The notes beneath the pieces are model-generated. The model worked only from the letters and a program-made list of their open reading frames with translations. It was not told the DNA's origin and searched no databases. From TWA4 sp964613155 (GTDB lineage: Bacteria; Bacillota; Clostridia; Lachnospirales; Lachnospiraceae): DNA of 64,000 nt. A program made the position numbers and the translations under genes. Location: NCBI GenBank assembly GCA_964613155.1, contig CAZTHP010000001.1:3962-67961 (forward strand). The letters run 5' to 3'. Shown in pieces: positions 52,468 through 60,790 of this stretch. Position 1 is the first letter of the stretch. Every line of letters begins with the position of its first letter.

Positions 52468-53590
52468 ATGGTTGAACTGGATCAGTTCAAATATACACTG
52501 TCAACCCTTGAGAAACCATTAATCGAAGTGAGGGATTCACTTTAACTTAGCAGTTAAAAAAGATCGGATTGCAGAGTTGGAAAAATATATGGAGGAGCCG
52601 GATTTCTGGCTTGATCCTGATAAATCAACCCGTATTGTCCAGGAGATGAAAACTTTGAAAAACTGTGTGGAATCCGTAGAAAATCTGGAGACACAGTATG
52701 AAGAAATTCAGATTCTTTTGGAGATGGGCTATGAAGAAAACGATGCATCTGTCATTCCGGAGATTGAGGATTCGCTGAAAAAATTCCAGGAGGAACTGGA
52801 AGAACTGCGGATCAGTACACTGTTGACAGGGGAATATGACCGAAATCATGCAATTTTGACATTGCATGCAGGTGCAGGTGGTACAGAATCCTGCGACTGG
52901 GCAAGTATGCTGTATCGAATGTACTGCCGTTGGGCTGAACGCCACGGTTTTTCGTTGGAAGTTCTGGATTATCTGGATGGAGAAGAAGCAGGCATTAAGT
53001 CTGTAACGGTTCAGATCAATGGAGAAAATGCTTACGGTTATTTGCAGTCGGAAAAGGGAGTTCATCGGCTGGTACGAATCTCTCCTTTTAATGCAGCAGG
53101 GAAACGTCAAACTTCTTTTGTTTCCTGTGATGTGATGCCGGATATTGAGGAAGATATTGATATTGAGATCAATATGGATGATCTGCGAATTGATACGTAT
53201 CGGTCCAGCGGTGCTGGCGGTCAGCATATCAATAAGACATCATCGGCGATCCGTATCACGCATATTCCGACAAATATTGTTGTAACCTGTCAAAATGAAC
53301 GTTCTCAATTTCAGAATAAAGATAAAGCAATGCAGATGCTGAAAGCAAAGCTGCTGCTCTTAAAACAGCAGGAAAATGCAGAAAAATTATCAGATATCCG
53401 AGGCGATATCAAAGATATCGGTTGGGGAAGTCAAATTCGTTCTTATGTCATGCAGCCGTATACGATGGTAAAAGATCATCGAACTTCCTTTGAAAGCGGC
53501 AATACAGACGCTGTTTTAGATGGCGCACTGGATCCATTTATCAGTGCTTATTTAAAGTGGAAGCAAAAAGGAGGCAGCTCAGAAACCTGA
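52468..53590 (+). CDS. prfB: Peptide chain release factor 2, with programmed +1 frameshift
   Basis: Ends translation at UGA and UAA. The first frame runs MVELDQFKYTLSTLEKPL to VRDSL and stops at 52543-52545. Decoding continues in the +1 frame from AAC at 52544 (NLAVKKDRIAELE), giving about 373 residues, the normal length. The anticodon-like tripeptide is SPF (RISPFN) and the catalytic motif GGQ (SGAGGQHINKT). AAGAGGTGATAAC precedes ATG 52468, and GAGGG upstream of the slip acts as the internal Shine-Dalgarno. The slip codons are CTT TAA C; the stop is UAA, not the usual UGA. Confidence 0.93.
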
Positions 53591-53694
53591 TCATATGATG
53601 AACAGCCGGTCACAAGATGATCATCTGTTATACGATTATACTCTGGTCTGTACAGTGCCTTTGGATCAAGAATCGAATAAGGAATGAGAATCTG

Positions 53695-53735
53695 AAAAGT
53701 AACAGTTTGGCAAGAAAGTTGAACTGTTACTTTTT
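53695..53735 (+). terminator. Terminator after prfB
   Basis: AAAAGTAACAGTT (53695-53707) pairs perfectly with AACTGTTACTTTT (53722-53734), followed by T. Confidence 0.9.
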
Positions 53736-53737
53736 CG

Positions 53738-53766
53738 TTGAAACCTGTATCTAAATATGATATAGT
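53738..53766 (+). promoter_or_regulatory. Promoter of the ACT-domain gene
   Basis: TTGAAA (53738-53743), 17 bases, TATAGT (53761-53766), starting just three bases after the prfB terminator. Confidence 0.75.
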
Positions 53767-53823
53767 AAATGGGTGTCTGCGTGATACATACATTTGTATT
53801 CTGTACACGGAGGTGAGAGCAAG

Positions 53824-54267
53824 GTGACAGAAAGCAATAACTATTTTATCGTAAAGAAAAAAGCACTTCCGGAAGTTCTTTTAAAAGTTGTAGAAGCAAA
53901 ACGCTTGTTAGAAGCAGATAAAAATATGACCATACAAGCTGCTATGAATCGAGTTGGCATCAGCAGAAGTTCGTACTATAAATATAAGGACGATATTATG
54001 CCTTTTCGGGAAAATCTTCAAGGAAAGACGATTACATTTATGATCATCATGGAAGATATTCCTGGACTGCTGTCAGAAGTTTTGAAAGTAATCGCAGAAT
54101 ATCAAGCAAGTATTCTTACAATTTTGCAGGCAATCCCTGTTAATGGGGTCGCTTCTTTAACAATCAGCGTCGATGTCCTTTCATCCGCTACCGATATTTC
54201 CGATATGGTTGCAACAATTGAAGGATTAAAAGGGATTTGTGAACTGAAATTGTTATCGAGAGAATAA
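53824..54267 (+). CDS. ACT domain-containing protein (PheB/UPF0735 type)
   Basis: A 147-residue protein, the usual length for UPF0735. The N-terminal half is helical and includes a helix-turn-helix-like segment (IQAAMNRVGISRSSYYKYKD). Residues about 70-147 are an ACT domain (ITFMIIMEDIPGLLSEVLKV) that typically binds amino acids. The start is GTG 53824, with GGAGGTGA seven bases upstream. It precedes homoserine dehydrogenase as in many Firmicutes, so a regulatory link to threonine/methionine synthesis is plausible. Confidence 0.9.
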   Translation: MTESNNYFIVKKKALPEVLLKVVEAKRLLEADKNMTIQAAMNRVGISRSSYYKYKDDIMPFRENLQGKTITFMIIMEDIPGLLSEVLKVIAEYQASILTILQAIPVNGVASLTISVDVLSSATDISDMVATIEGLKGICELKLLSRE

Positions 54268-54313
54268 ATTCCAGAACGCACAGTCTGGAAATTCTGTGCA
54301 GAAGGGGAGTTTC

Positions 54314-54440
54314 GGAGTGCAAGCGTTGCAAGTTGGATTGTAAAAGAGGCGCTTTGGAGTGCAGCGTTGCAAGTTAGATTGCAAAAGAGGTGTTTTGGGA
54401 TGCAGCTTTGCAAGTTCACTTGTAAAAGAGAAGTTCCGAG
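54314..54440. repeat. Tandem repeat, 41-42 bp unit
   Basis: Three units start at 54314, 54356 and 54397 (GGAGTGCAGCGTTGCAAGTT then AGATTGCAAAAGAGG). They fill the gap between the ACT gene and hom. Each contains a TTGCAAGTT/ATTGCAAAAG pair. Confidence 0.88.
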
Positions 54441-54509
54441 ACTTCAATTACAGGAATCCTGTCGGAAGCACAGCGAGGAGAGAATAACAGAATAACGAGG
54501 AGAGATACT

Positions 54510-55718
54510 ATGGCAAAAATTGCAGTTATGGGTTACGGTACCATAGGAAGCGGTGTTGTGGAAGCGTTTTCCATGAATCAGAAAAGCATTCAGAAAAAAG
54601 CAGGAGAGGAAATTACAGTCAAATATATTCTGGATATCCGGGATTTTCCGGGTAGTCCGATTGAATCTTTGATCGTCCATGATTACAAGGTGATCGCACA
54701 GGACCCTGAAATCTCTGTAGTTGTGGAAACAATGGGCGGAGTAGAACCGGCTAATACATTTGTCATGGCGATGTTAGAAGCAGGAAAAAGCGTTGTAACT
54801 TCCAATAAAGCACTTGTTGCAGAGTATGGTGTAGAATTAATGGAAACCGCAGCTGCACATCATTGTCATTTTCTGTTTGGAGCAAGTGTTGGCGGCGGAA
54901 TCCCGATCATTCGCCCTTTGACTGCTTGTCTGACACCGGATGTTGTTACCGAAATTACAGGTATTTTGAACGGTACGACCAATTATATTCTGACCGAAAT
55001 GAGCCAAAAGGGTGTCAGCTTTGAAGAAGCCTTAAAAGAAGCGCAGGAATTAGGTTATGCGGAAAAAGACCCCACTGCTGATGTAAGCGGCGGCGATACC
55101 TGCCGAAAGATCGCGATTTTATCATCGGTTGCGATGGGACGAAAGGTAGTCTTTACGGATATTCATATGGAAGGTATTACCGGTGTCAGCACAGAAGATT
55201 TCCAATATGCCTCCGCTATGGATATGTCGATCAAATTGCTTGCCAGCAGTAAGATGTCAGAAGATCACAGCAGTATGAAGACGATGGTAGCTCCTTTTCT
55301 GATTCATAGAACTCATCCGCTTTACAGTGTACAGGATGTTTTCAACGCAGTGATGGTAACGGGCAATGTTGTGGATACTCTGATGTTTTATGGACGCGGT
55401 GCCGGAAAATTACCGACCGCAGCAGCAGTAGCCGCTGATGTAATTGAAATTGTGAAAGGAACCTGTGAAACAATTCCCTGGGAGAAGGATGTTTTAGTAC
55501 CGGATGATTACAAGCAGTATCAAAACCGTTTTCTGGTAAGACTGCCGGAAGATACCGATTCCGCGCTTTATCAAAAAAACTTCCAGCCAGAGCAGATTTT
55601 AACGGGTATTGTACCGAATGAAATTGGTCTGGTAACGGCTCCTATGACGGAGGCGTGCTATCTGGAGGCTGAAAAAGAAATCGGAAAAGTGATCAGCCGC
55701 ACGCGTTTATATGCGTAA
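54510..55718 (+). CDS. hom: Homoserine dehydrogenase
   Basis: Reduces aspartate semialdehyde to homoserine for threonine and methionine synthesis. The 402 residues hold an NAD(P) motif (VMGYGTIGSGV), the substrate and catalytic core (NGTTNYILTEM, GYAEKDPTADVSGGD with the conserved Lys-Asp), and a shortened C-terminal region of about 75 residues, a weak ACT-like domain (NRFLVRLPED). CGAGGAGAGATACT precedes the ATG. It lies beside an ACT regulator and ahead of ribU. Confidence 0.95.
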   Translation: MAKIAVMGYGTIGSGVVEAFSMNQKSIQKKAGEEITVKYILDIRDFPGSPIESLIVHDYKVIAQDPEISVVVETMGGVEPANTFVMAMLEAGKSVVTSNKALVAEYGVELMETAAAHHCHFLFGASVGGGIPIIRPLTACLTPDVVTEITGILNGTTNYILTEMSQKGVSFEEALKEAQELGYAEKDPTADVSGGDTCRKIAILSSVAMGRKVVFTDIHMEGITGVSTEDFQYASAMDMSIKLLASSKMSEDHSSMKTMVAPFLIHRTHPLYSVQDVFNAVMVTGNVVDTLMFYGRGAGKLPTAAAVAADVIEIVKGTCETIPWEKDVLVPDDYKQYQNRFLVRLPEDTDSALYQKNFQPEQILTGIVPNEIGLVTAPMTEACYLEAEKEIGKVISRTRLYA

Positions 55719-55760
55719 AATCGATCATATTTTGTGTACTTGTTGGGGGAGAGCAGATTT

Positions 55761-56360
55761 ATGAAGAAAAAGAAACTATCCGTTCATCATCTCGTGCAGA
55801 TCGGGATGTTTGGCGCTTTGGCAGCAATTTTGATGTTATTTGAATTTCCGCTGCCGTTTATTGCACCGCCTTTTTATGAACTGGATTTAAGTGAAGTACC
55901 GGTTCTGATCGGAACATTCAGCATGGGGCCTGTGGCAGGTGTTTTGATCGAATTGATCAAGATTTTATTAAAATTAGTTATCAAAGGTACGTCAACTGCC
56001 TATGTAGGAGATGTGGCAAATTTTGCGATTGGCTGTTGTTTCCTGCTTCCGGCTGGTGTTATGTATAAAGTGCGCAGAACCAGAAAATGCGCCGTACGCG
56101 GTATGGTACTGGGAACTTTGGTGATGGCAAGTGTAGGCGGTTTGATCAATGCCTATATTATGCTTCCATTCTTTTCTCAGTTTTATGGGATTCCTCTTGA
56201 CGGTCTGATTCAGATGGGAACCGAGGTAAATGGCCTGATCACAAGTCTTCCTACTTTTGTATTGATCGCTGTTGTACCGTTTAATCTGGTAAAAGGTGCT
56301 CTGGTCAGCCTGATCACAATGCTGGTTTATAAACGAGTACGGATTTTGATTCATGAATAA
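55761..56360 (+). CDS. ribU: ECF transporter S component, RibU-like (riboflavin)
   Basis: A 199-residue protein with about six helices that captures a vitamin for the ECF energy-coupling module. The FYELDLSEVPVLIGTFSMGP segment and GDVANFAIGC match the RibU group, while EVNGLITSLPTFVLIAVVPFNLVKG fits the last helices. ATG 55761 is eight bases after GGGGGAGAG. The A1/A2/T genes are elsewhere. No FMN riboswitch is visible in the 42-base gap to hom, so it is probably read with hom. Confidence 0.85.
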   Translation: MKKKKLSVHHLVQIGMFGALAAILMLFEFPLPFIAPPFYELDLSEVPVLIGTFSMGPVAGVLIELIKILLKLVIKGTSTAYVGDVANFAIGCCFLLPAGVMYKVRRTRKCAVRGMVLGTLVMASVGGLINAYIMLPFFSQFYGIPLDGLIQMGTEVNGLITSLPTFVLIAVVPFNLVKGALVSLITMLVYKRVRILIHE

Positions 56361-56489
56361 AGGAACTGTAATTTTGGCTTTGTTCCATGAAAACTGGAAT
56401 TAAAGTTTTTGCGTTGTGAAAATAGGATTGCGGTTTTGAATCCAATTTATAAATAACTGGAGCTGCAATTCTGATCCTGCTATGGATAA

Positions 56490-56585
56490 AGAAATTTGCA
56501 ATTTTTGATCTGCAGATTAAAAATTGCAGATCAAAAAAGAAAAAGCTGCCGGAGGTTTACTGCCTTCGGCAGTTGTGCTATAATC
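56490..56585 (+). other. Mutually exclusive hairpins in the ycxB upstream region
   Basis: GCAATTTTT pairs with AAAAATTGC, or alternatively TTTTTGATCTGCA (56502-56514) pairs with TGCAGATCAAAAA (56525-56537). Both cannot form together. A CTGCCG/CGGCAG hairpin (56546-56572) and TATAAT near 56578 follow. The preceding 130 bases show only weak, degenerate repeats. Confidence 0.55.
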
Positions 56586-56692
56586 GTTAAATCGGCAGAA
56601 AAGTATCAGCATATTCAAGCGTGATTCTAAGGATTTTCGCATGGAAAAGATGGATGGATTCTGTCGAAAAAATATAAAGCGGGGGAACTAAG

Positions 56693-57187
56693 ATGACATT
56701 CAAAGTGAAAGTCAGAGCGAGAGATTTATATGGATTTACAATATATCATACGTATTCAGGTATGATGGGCAAGCTTTGGGTTCTTTTCAGTATCGTTTGT
56801 TTAGCAGCAGCAATATGGACATTTGGTGATATTTCCGTACAGGGAACTGTGGCACTTGTAGTAATGGGCTGCCTTTTTACCGTACTGAATCCGCTGATGC
56901 TGTATTATAAATGTATCAGACGTGTACAGAAAACAGCGATCTATAAAGAGCCGTTTCAATATACCTTGACCAAAAAAGGATTTTCAATCGCGCAGGGAGA
57001 TCAGAGCAGTCAGATGAGATGGCTGGATTTATTTCAGATCATTTGTACCAAAAAAGCGGTTTACTTATGTCCGGATCCAATCCATGCGCAGATTATTTCA
57101 CTGGAACAGCTGGGCGATCAGGCCGAGCAGCTGAAAGATTTTCTGAGAAAACAGGTTTCTCAGGATGTTAGAAAAAAAGGTTTGTAG
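56693..57187 (+). CDS. YcxB-family membrane protein
   Basis: A 164-residue protein with two adjacent membrane helices (about 28-72, KLWVLFSIVCLAAAIWTF and VALVVMGCLFTVLNPLML) and a C-terminal soluble domain of about 90 residues (FQYTLTKKGFSIAQGDQSSQ, MRWLDLFQI). This is the layout of the YcxB family, whose function is unknown. A GGGGGAAC site precedes the ATG. It lies 51 bases before tsaE and may share its transcript. Confidence 0.75.
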   Translation: MTFKVKVRARDLYGFTIYHTYSGMMGKLWVLFSIVCLAAAIWTFGDISVQGTVALVVMGCLFTVLNPLMLYYKCIRRVQKTAIYKEPFQYTLTKKGFSIAQGDQSSQMRWLDLFQIICTKKAVYLCPDPIHAQIISLEQLGDQAEQLKDFLRKQVSQDVRKKGL

Positions 57188-57238
57188 TAGGCAGTGGATA
57201 GCGAGAGTTTATCCAGTATCAGAAAAATCGGAGGCGTT

Positions 57239-57685
57239 ATGAAAAAAATAGAGGTTTATGAATCCTTTACTCCTTCGGAGACATTTGAATTGGGACGGAA
57301 GCTGGGAAGCTGTGCAAAACCGGGCATGATTATTTGCCTGAATGGGGATCTGGGAACTGGGAAAACCGTTTTTACCCAAGGTTTTGCAGCGGGATTAGGG
57401 ATCACAGAACCCGTAAGCAGTCCTACTTTTACAATTGTGCAGGTATATGAAGAAGGGCGTTTGCCGTTGTATCATTTTGATGTATACCGCATTGGTGATC
57501 CGGAAGAAATGGAAGAAATTGGCTATGAAGATTATTTTTACGGGGTAGGAGTCTGTCTGGTAGAATGGTCAGAATTAATCGAAGAATTGATTCCAGAAGA
57601 TGCGATGAGTGTTCTGATTGAAAAAGATTTGGAACGAGGCTTTGATTTTCGCAGAATCACCTGGTCGCATGAAGAAGTGATGTGA
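57239..57685 (+). CDS. tsaE: tRNA threonylcarbamoyladenosine synthesis ATPase TsaE
   Basis: A 148-residue ATPase that works with TsaB and TsaD to make t6A at position 37 of ANN-decoding tRNAs. Walker A is GDLGTGKTVF; SSPTFTIVQVY and HFDVYRI are diagnostic. GGAGGCGTT lies directly before ATG 57239; an upstream in-frame start at 57194 has no site. TsaB and TsaD follow within 4 kb, so the t6A genes are clustered, interrupted by a 34 bp repeat array. Confidence 0.94.
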   Translation: MKKIEVYESFTPSETFELGRKLGSCAKPGMIICLNGDLGTGKTVFTQGFAAGLGITEPVSSPTFTIVQVYEEGRLPLYHFDVYRIGDPEEMEEIGYEDYFYGVGVCLVEWSELIEELIPEDAMSVLIEKDLERGFDFRRITWSHEEVM

Positions 57686-57689
57686 ATTT

Positions 57690-58040
57690 ATTTTTCATTG
57701 TGACAAGGATGGAATTGTAAAGTTGCTTGCTTGCTAAGACAAAAAACGCGTTGTAAGCTAGTTTTTGGCTAAGGCGAAATGGAACTGCAAGTTGGTTTTC
57801 GTTATGACAAAAAACGGACTGTAAGTTAGTTTTCGTTATGGCAAAGAATGGACTGTAAGTTAGTTTTCGTCATGGCAAAGAATGGACTGTAAGTTAGTTT
57901 TCGTTATGGCAAAGAACGGACGGCAAGCTGCTTTTGAGCTAGGATAAAAAAGTATTGCAAGCTTGTTTTTAGCTAGGACAAAAATAGACGGCAAGCTGGT
58001 TTTCGATTATATAAGAACGAAGTGTAAGGTTAGTTCTTAC
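57690..58040. repeat. Tandem repeat, 34 bp unit, about ten copies
   Basis: Units of GACTGTAAGTTAGTTTTCGT then TATGGCAAAGAATG recur exactly every 34 bases at 57817, 57851, 57885 and 57919, with more divergent copies on both sides. The array occupies nearly the whole 390-base gap between tsaE and tsaB. No promoter or terminator was found in it. Confidence 0.95.
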
Positions 58041-58077
58041 CAATGACGAGGAAGGAATTCAATAAAGGATTTAATAT

Positions 58078-58779
58078 ATGAGAATTTTAGGAATAGAAAG
58101 TGCGGCAATGACGGCATCAGCAGCGGTGTTGGAAGATGATCGTTTATTAGCTGAATATACGATGGATTATAAGAAGACGCATTCACAGACGCTGCTTCCT
58201 ATGATCGCAGAAATCAAAGAGATGATTCAGTTGGATCTGGAAACCTTGGACGCGATCGCAGTCTCTGGCGGACCGGGTTCTTTTACAGGGCTGCGCATTG
58301 GTTCGACGACAGCAAAGGGATTGGGATTGGCGCTCCAGAAACCGTTGATCCATGTTCCGACATTAGATGCGATGGCGTATCAGATTTTTGGAACAACGAG
58401 TGTGATCTGTGCGATGATGGATGCGCGAAAGGAAAATGTATTTGCAGGGATTTACCGCAATGAACAGCAGCTGGAGGTTGTAAAGTCATCTTGTCATATT
58501 TCAGTGCAGGAGCTTGCAGAAGAATTAAATCGACTTCAAGCACCGGTGATTGTTACGGGAGATGGCGCAGATGCTTATTGGAAACAATTAGAAGAATGTT
58601 GTCAGGTTCCGCTGCGGCGTGCACCTGCGTTTGCTTGCCGCGCCCGTGCAGGTGCGGTTGCTGCTTTGGGTGCAGAGTACTATAAAAAAGGTATGGTGCA
58701 GACCGCAGCCGAGCATGTTCCGGATTATCTGAGAGTTTCTCAGGCAGAACGCCAATTGGCAGAGATGGGAAAATCATGA
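58078..58779 (+). CDS. tsaB: t6A biosynthesis protein TsaB
   Basis: A 233-residue ASKHA-fold partner of TsaD. The N-terminus MRILGIESAAMTASAAVLED and the GGPGSFTGLRIGSTTAKGLG segment are diagnostic. The ribosome-binding site is weak (AAGGAA with extended spacing). It overlaps rimI by four bases (ATGA), so the two are coupled. This order, tsaB-rimI-tsaD, is widely conserved. Confidence 0.94.
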   Translation: MRILGIESAAMTASAAVLEDDRLLAEYTMDYKKTHSQTLLPMIAEIKEMIQLDLETLDAIAVSGGPGSFTGLRIGSTTAKGLGLALQKPLIHVPTLDAMAYQIFGTTSVICAMMDARKENVFAGIYRNEQQLEVVKSSCHISVQELAEELNRLQAPVIVTGDGADAYWKQLEECCQVPLRRAPAFACRARAGAVAALGAEYYKKGMVQTAAEHVPDYLRVSQAERQLAEMGKS

Positions 58780-59228
58780 ACGAGATACGGATACGAGCGA
58801 TGACTCAGCAAGATATTCCATTTGTTTTGCAGCTGGAGCAAGAACTGTTTTCGGATGCATGGAGTGAAAAGGGGCTGTGTGATACCCTTCGTTATCATGC
58901 AGATTCCAATTTTACGGCAGAATATAATGGAGCACCCGCTGGATATTTGCTTTTTATGGCAGCGGCAGATGAAGGAGAGCTGCTGCGGATCGGTGTTTCC
59001 CCGACTATTTGGCGCAGCGGAGTTGGGCAAGCTCTTATTTCGTGGATGGATCAGTATGCTTTGGCAAATGAAATTGCGGTGGTATGGCTGGAAGTGCGTG
59101 CCGGAAATCAAGCGGCGCGAGCTCTTTATGAAAAAAATGGTTTTGTCTTACAGGGGTACCGGAAGAATTATTACCATGCCCCTCAGGAAGATGCTGCGAT
59201 TATGAGTAAATCCTATCAGAAATCATGA
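58776..59228 (+). CDS. rimI: Ribosomal protein S18 alanine N-acetyltransferase
   Basis: A 150-residue GNAT acetyltransferase. The acetyl-CoA loop is at about residues 72-90 (LLRIGVSPTIWRSGVGQALI), followed by EVRAGNQAARALYEKNGF, typical of RimI. The start overlaps the stop of tsaB. Its classical target is the N-terminus of S18. Position in the t6A cluster supports the name. Confidence 0.92.
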   Translation: MNEIRIRAMTQQDIPFVLQLEQELFSDAWSEKGLCDTLRYHADSNFTAEYNGAPAGYLLFMAAADEGELLRIGVSPTIWRSGVGQALISWMDQYALANEIAVVWLEVRAGNQAARALYEKNGFVLQGYRKNYYHAPQEDAAIMSKSYQKS

Positions 59229-59506
59229 TGAAAAAGGGTGAATGAGCCTAGATTTTTTGAAAAAGCACTGCCCGAAATTTCCATTGAATATGACAAGAAA
59301 ATTCTGTTATAGTATGACTGCAATTAAAAAAGATGTCAGATAAGGGAAGTACAGTGCGGACTATGGCCTAGTATAGTTTATGACTTGGCACAGTCTGAAT
59401 CCTGAATTTGATAAAAAATGGCCTAGATCAGCGGTGCAGTAACGCGGTATGTTCGAAAGGATAACGTGCTTAGGGAAACACGCTGAGCTGACAGGAGGAG
59501 TCATCT
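59229..59506 (+). other. Promoter-like region and long leader of the zinc-ribbon gene
   Basis: TTGAAT, 18 bases, TATAGT near 59284-59313 may form a promoter. The leader of about 185 bases contains CGTG/CACG (59464-59482) and repeated GGCCTA words. It ends in AGGAGGAG before the GTG start. No known riboswitch was recognised. Confidence 0.4.
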
Positions 59507-59749
59507 GTGAAAATCTATAATGAAAATGGAGTACTGACCGGGGTATCCTGCAATTGCTGCGGCAAGATCGTATTGCAGGAGCAGGGTGTTTTAAATGAAG
59601 ATTTTGCATCGTTTCGCAAAGAGTGGGGATATTTTTCTGAAAAAGACGGAATGACCCATCAATTTGATTTATGTGAACAATGTTATGATCGAATGACCGA
59701 AGCCTTTCAGATTCCGGTTTCTAAGCAGGAAACGAAAGAACTTTTGTGA
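59507..59749 (+). CDS. Small zinc-ribbon-like protein
   Basis: An 80-residue soluble protein with two cysteine pairs (CNCCGK near residue 15 and CEQCYD near residue 55) that probably bind zinc. The sequence between them is acidic. The start is GTG 59507, six bases after GGAGGAG. I do not recognise a named family; related small Cys-pair proteins occur in Clostridia without known function. It lies between rimI and rnz, interrupting the t6A gene cluster. Confidence 0.7.
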   Translation: MKIYNENGVLTGVSCNCCGKIVLQEQGVLNEDFASFRKEWGYFSEKDGMTHQFDLCEQCYDRMTEAFQIPVSKQETKELL

Positions 59750-59754
59750 TTTTG

Positions 59755-59810
59755 GGATTCGATTTAATTTGATTTAGTTTAATTTGACTTAGTTTAATTT
59801 GATTTGGATC
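59755..59810. repeat. Short AT-rich tandem repeat, 17 bp unit
   Basis: About three units of GATTTAGTTTAATTT with small changes lie between the zinc-ribbon gene and rnz. Confidence 0.75.
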
Positions 59811-59860
59811 TTTGGTGCAGAAAAATAGCAGAAAGATCAATAGAAATACAGGAGAAATTT

Positions 59861-60790
59861 ATGCTGGATGTTTGTTTGTTGGGAACAGGGGGGATGATGC
59901 CCCTTCCTGGAAGATGGCTGACTTCTTTGATGCTGCGTTGTGATGGAAGCAGTTTGATGATCGACTGCGGAGAAGGCACGCAGATTGCAGTCAAAGAAAG
60001 AGGATGGAGTTTTAAACCAATCGATGTCATCTGTTTTACACATTATCATGCAGACCATATCAGCGGTCTGCCGGGGCTATTATTGACAATGGGTAATGCG
60101 GAGCGAAAAGAACCGCTTCTCATGATCGGTCCCAAAGGATTGGAACGCGTAGTCGGTGCGTTGCGTATGATCGCACCAGAACTTCCCTTTCCGATTGTTT
60201 TTCATGAATTAACCGAAAAAGAAGAAGATATAAAAGCCGGTCCGTATGAAATCCGGGCATTTCGGGTGCAGCACAATGTTGTATGCTATGGATATACGAT
60301 CCGGTTAAGCCGAAAAGGTAAATTTCAAGTGGAAAAAGCCAAAGCTTTAGGCTTGCCTGTGCAGTATTGGAATCCCCTTCAAAAGGGAAATATTGTCGAA
60401 TATGAAGGTGTAACCTATACACCGGATCAGGTAATGGGAGCACCGAGAAAGGGCTTGAAAATTACGTATTGTACCGACACACGGCCCGTTCCTGTCATTG
60501 CGCAGGAAGCAAAACATGCGGATCTGTTTATTTGTGAAGGGATGTATGGCGAACGGGAAAAACTGGAAAAGGCCAAAGAATATAAGCATATGACATTTTA
60601 TGAGGCAGCAAATCTGGCAAAGGAAGCAGAACCTGCCCGCATGTGGCTGACCCATTACAGCCCTTCTTTGATCTATCCGGAAAATTATATGAGCAGTGTA
60701 CGAAAAATTTTTCCCAGAGCATGGGCAGCAAGAGATGGAGAAAGCATAGAACTGCGTTTTGAGGATGATGAGGATATAAAAAATGGATGA
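59861..60790 (+). CDS. rnz: Ribonuclease Z / MBL-fold nuclease
   Basis: A 309-residue metallo-beta-lactamase-fold protein, probable tRNA 3'-end processing nuclease. The metal motif is FTHYHADHISGLPG (HxHxDH); GTGGMMPLPGRWLTS near the start, EGMYGE and a late WLTHYSPS motif fit RNase Z. The ATG at 59861 is seven bases after CAGGAG; an in-frame start at 59804 has none. It overlaps tsaD by eight bases. Other MBL hydrolases are possible, but the motif order favours RNase Z. Confidence 0.85.
   Translation: MLDVCLLGTGGMMPLPGRWLTSLMLRCDGSSLMIDCGEGTQIAVKERGWSFKPIDVICFTHYHADHISGLPGLLLTMGNAERKEPLLMIGPKGLERVVGALRMIAPELPFPIVFHELTEKEEDIKAGPYEIRAFRVQHNVVCYGYTIRLSRKGKFQVEKAKALGLPVQYWNPLQKGNIVEYEGVTYTPDQVMGAPRKGLKITYCTDTRPVPVIAQEAKHADLFICEGMYGEREKLEKAKEYKHMTFYEAANLAKEAEPARMWLTHYSPSLIYPENYMSSVRKIFPRAWAARDGESIELRFEDDEDIKNG

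Noticed and set aside
52543..52576. prfB as a disrupted pseudogene
   Set aside because: The break is at the known recoding position with CTT slip and internal GAGGG, and all functional motifs remain.
55719..55760. FMN riboswitch before ribU
   Set aside because: The gap is only 42 bases and lacks the conserved sequence.
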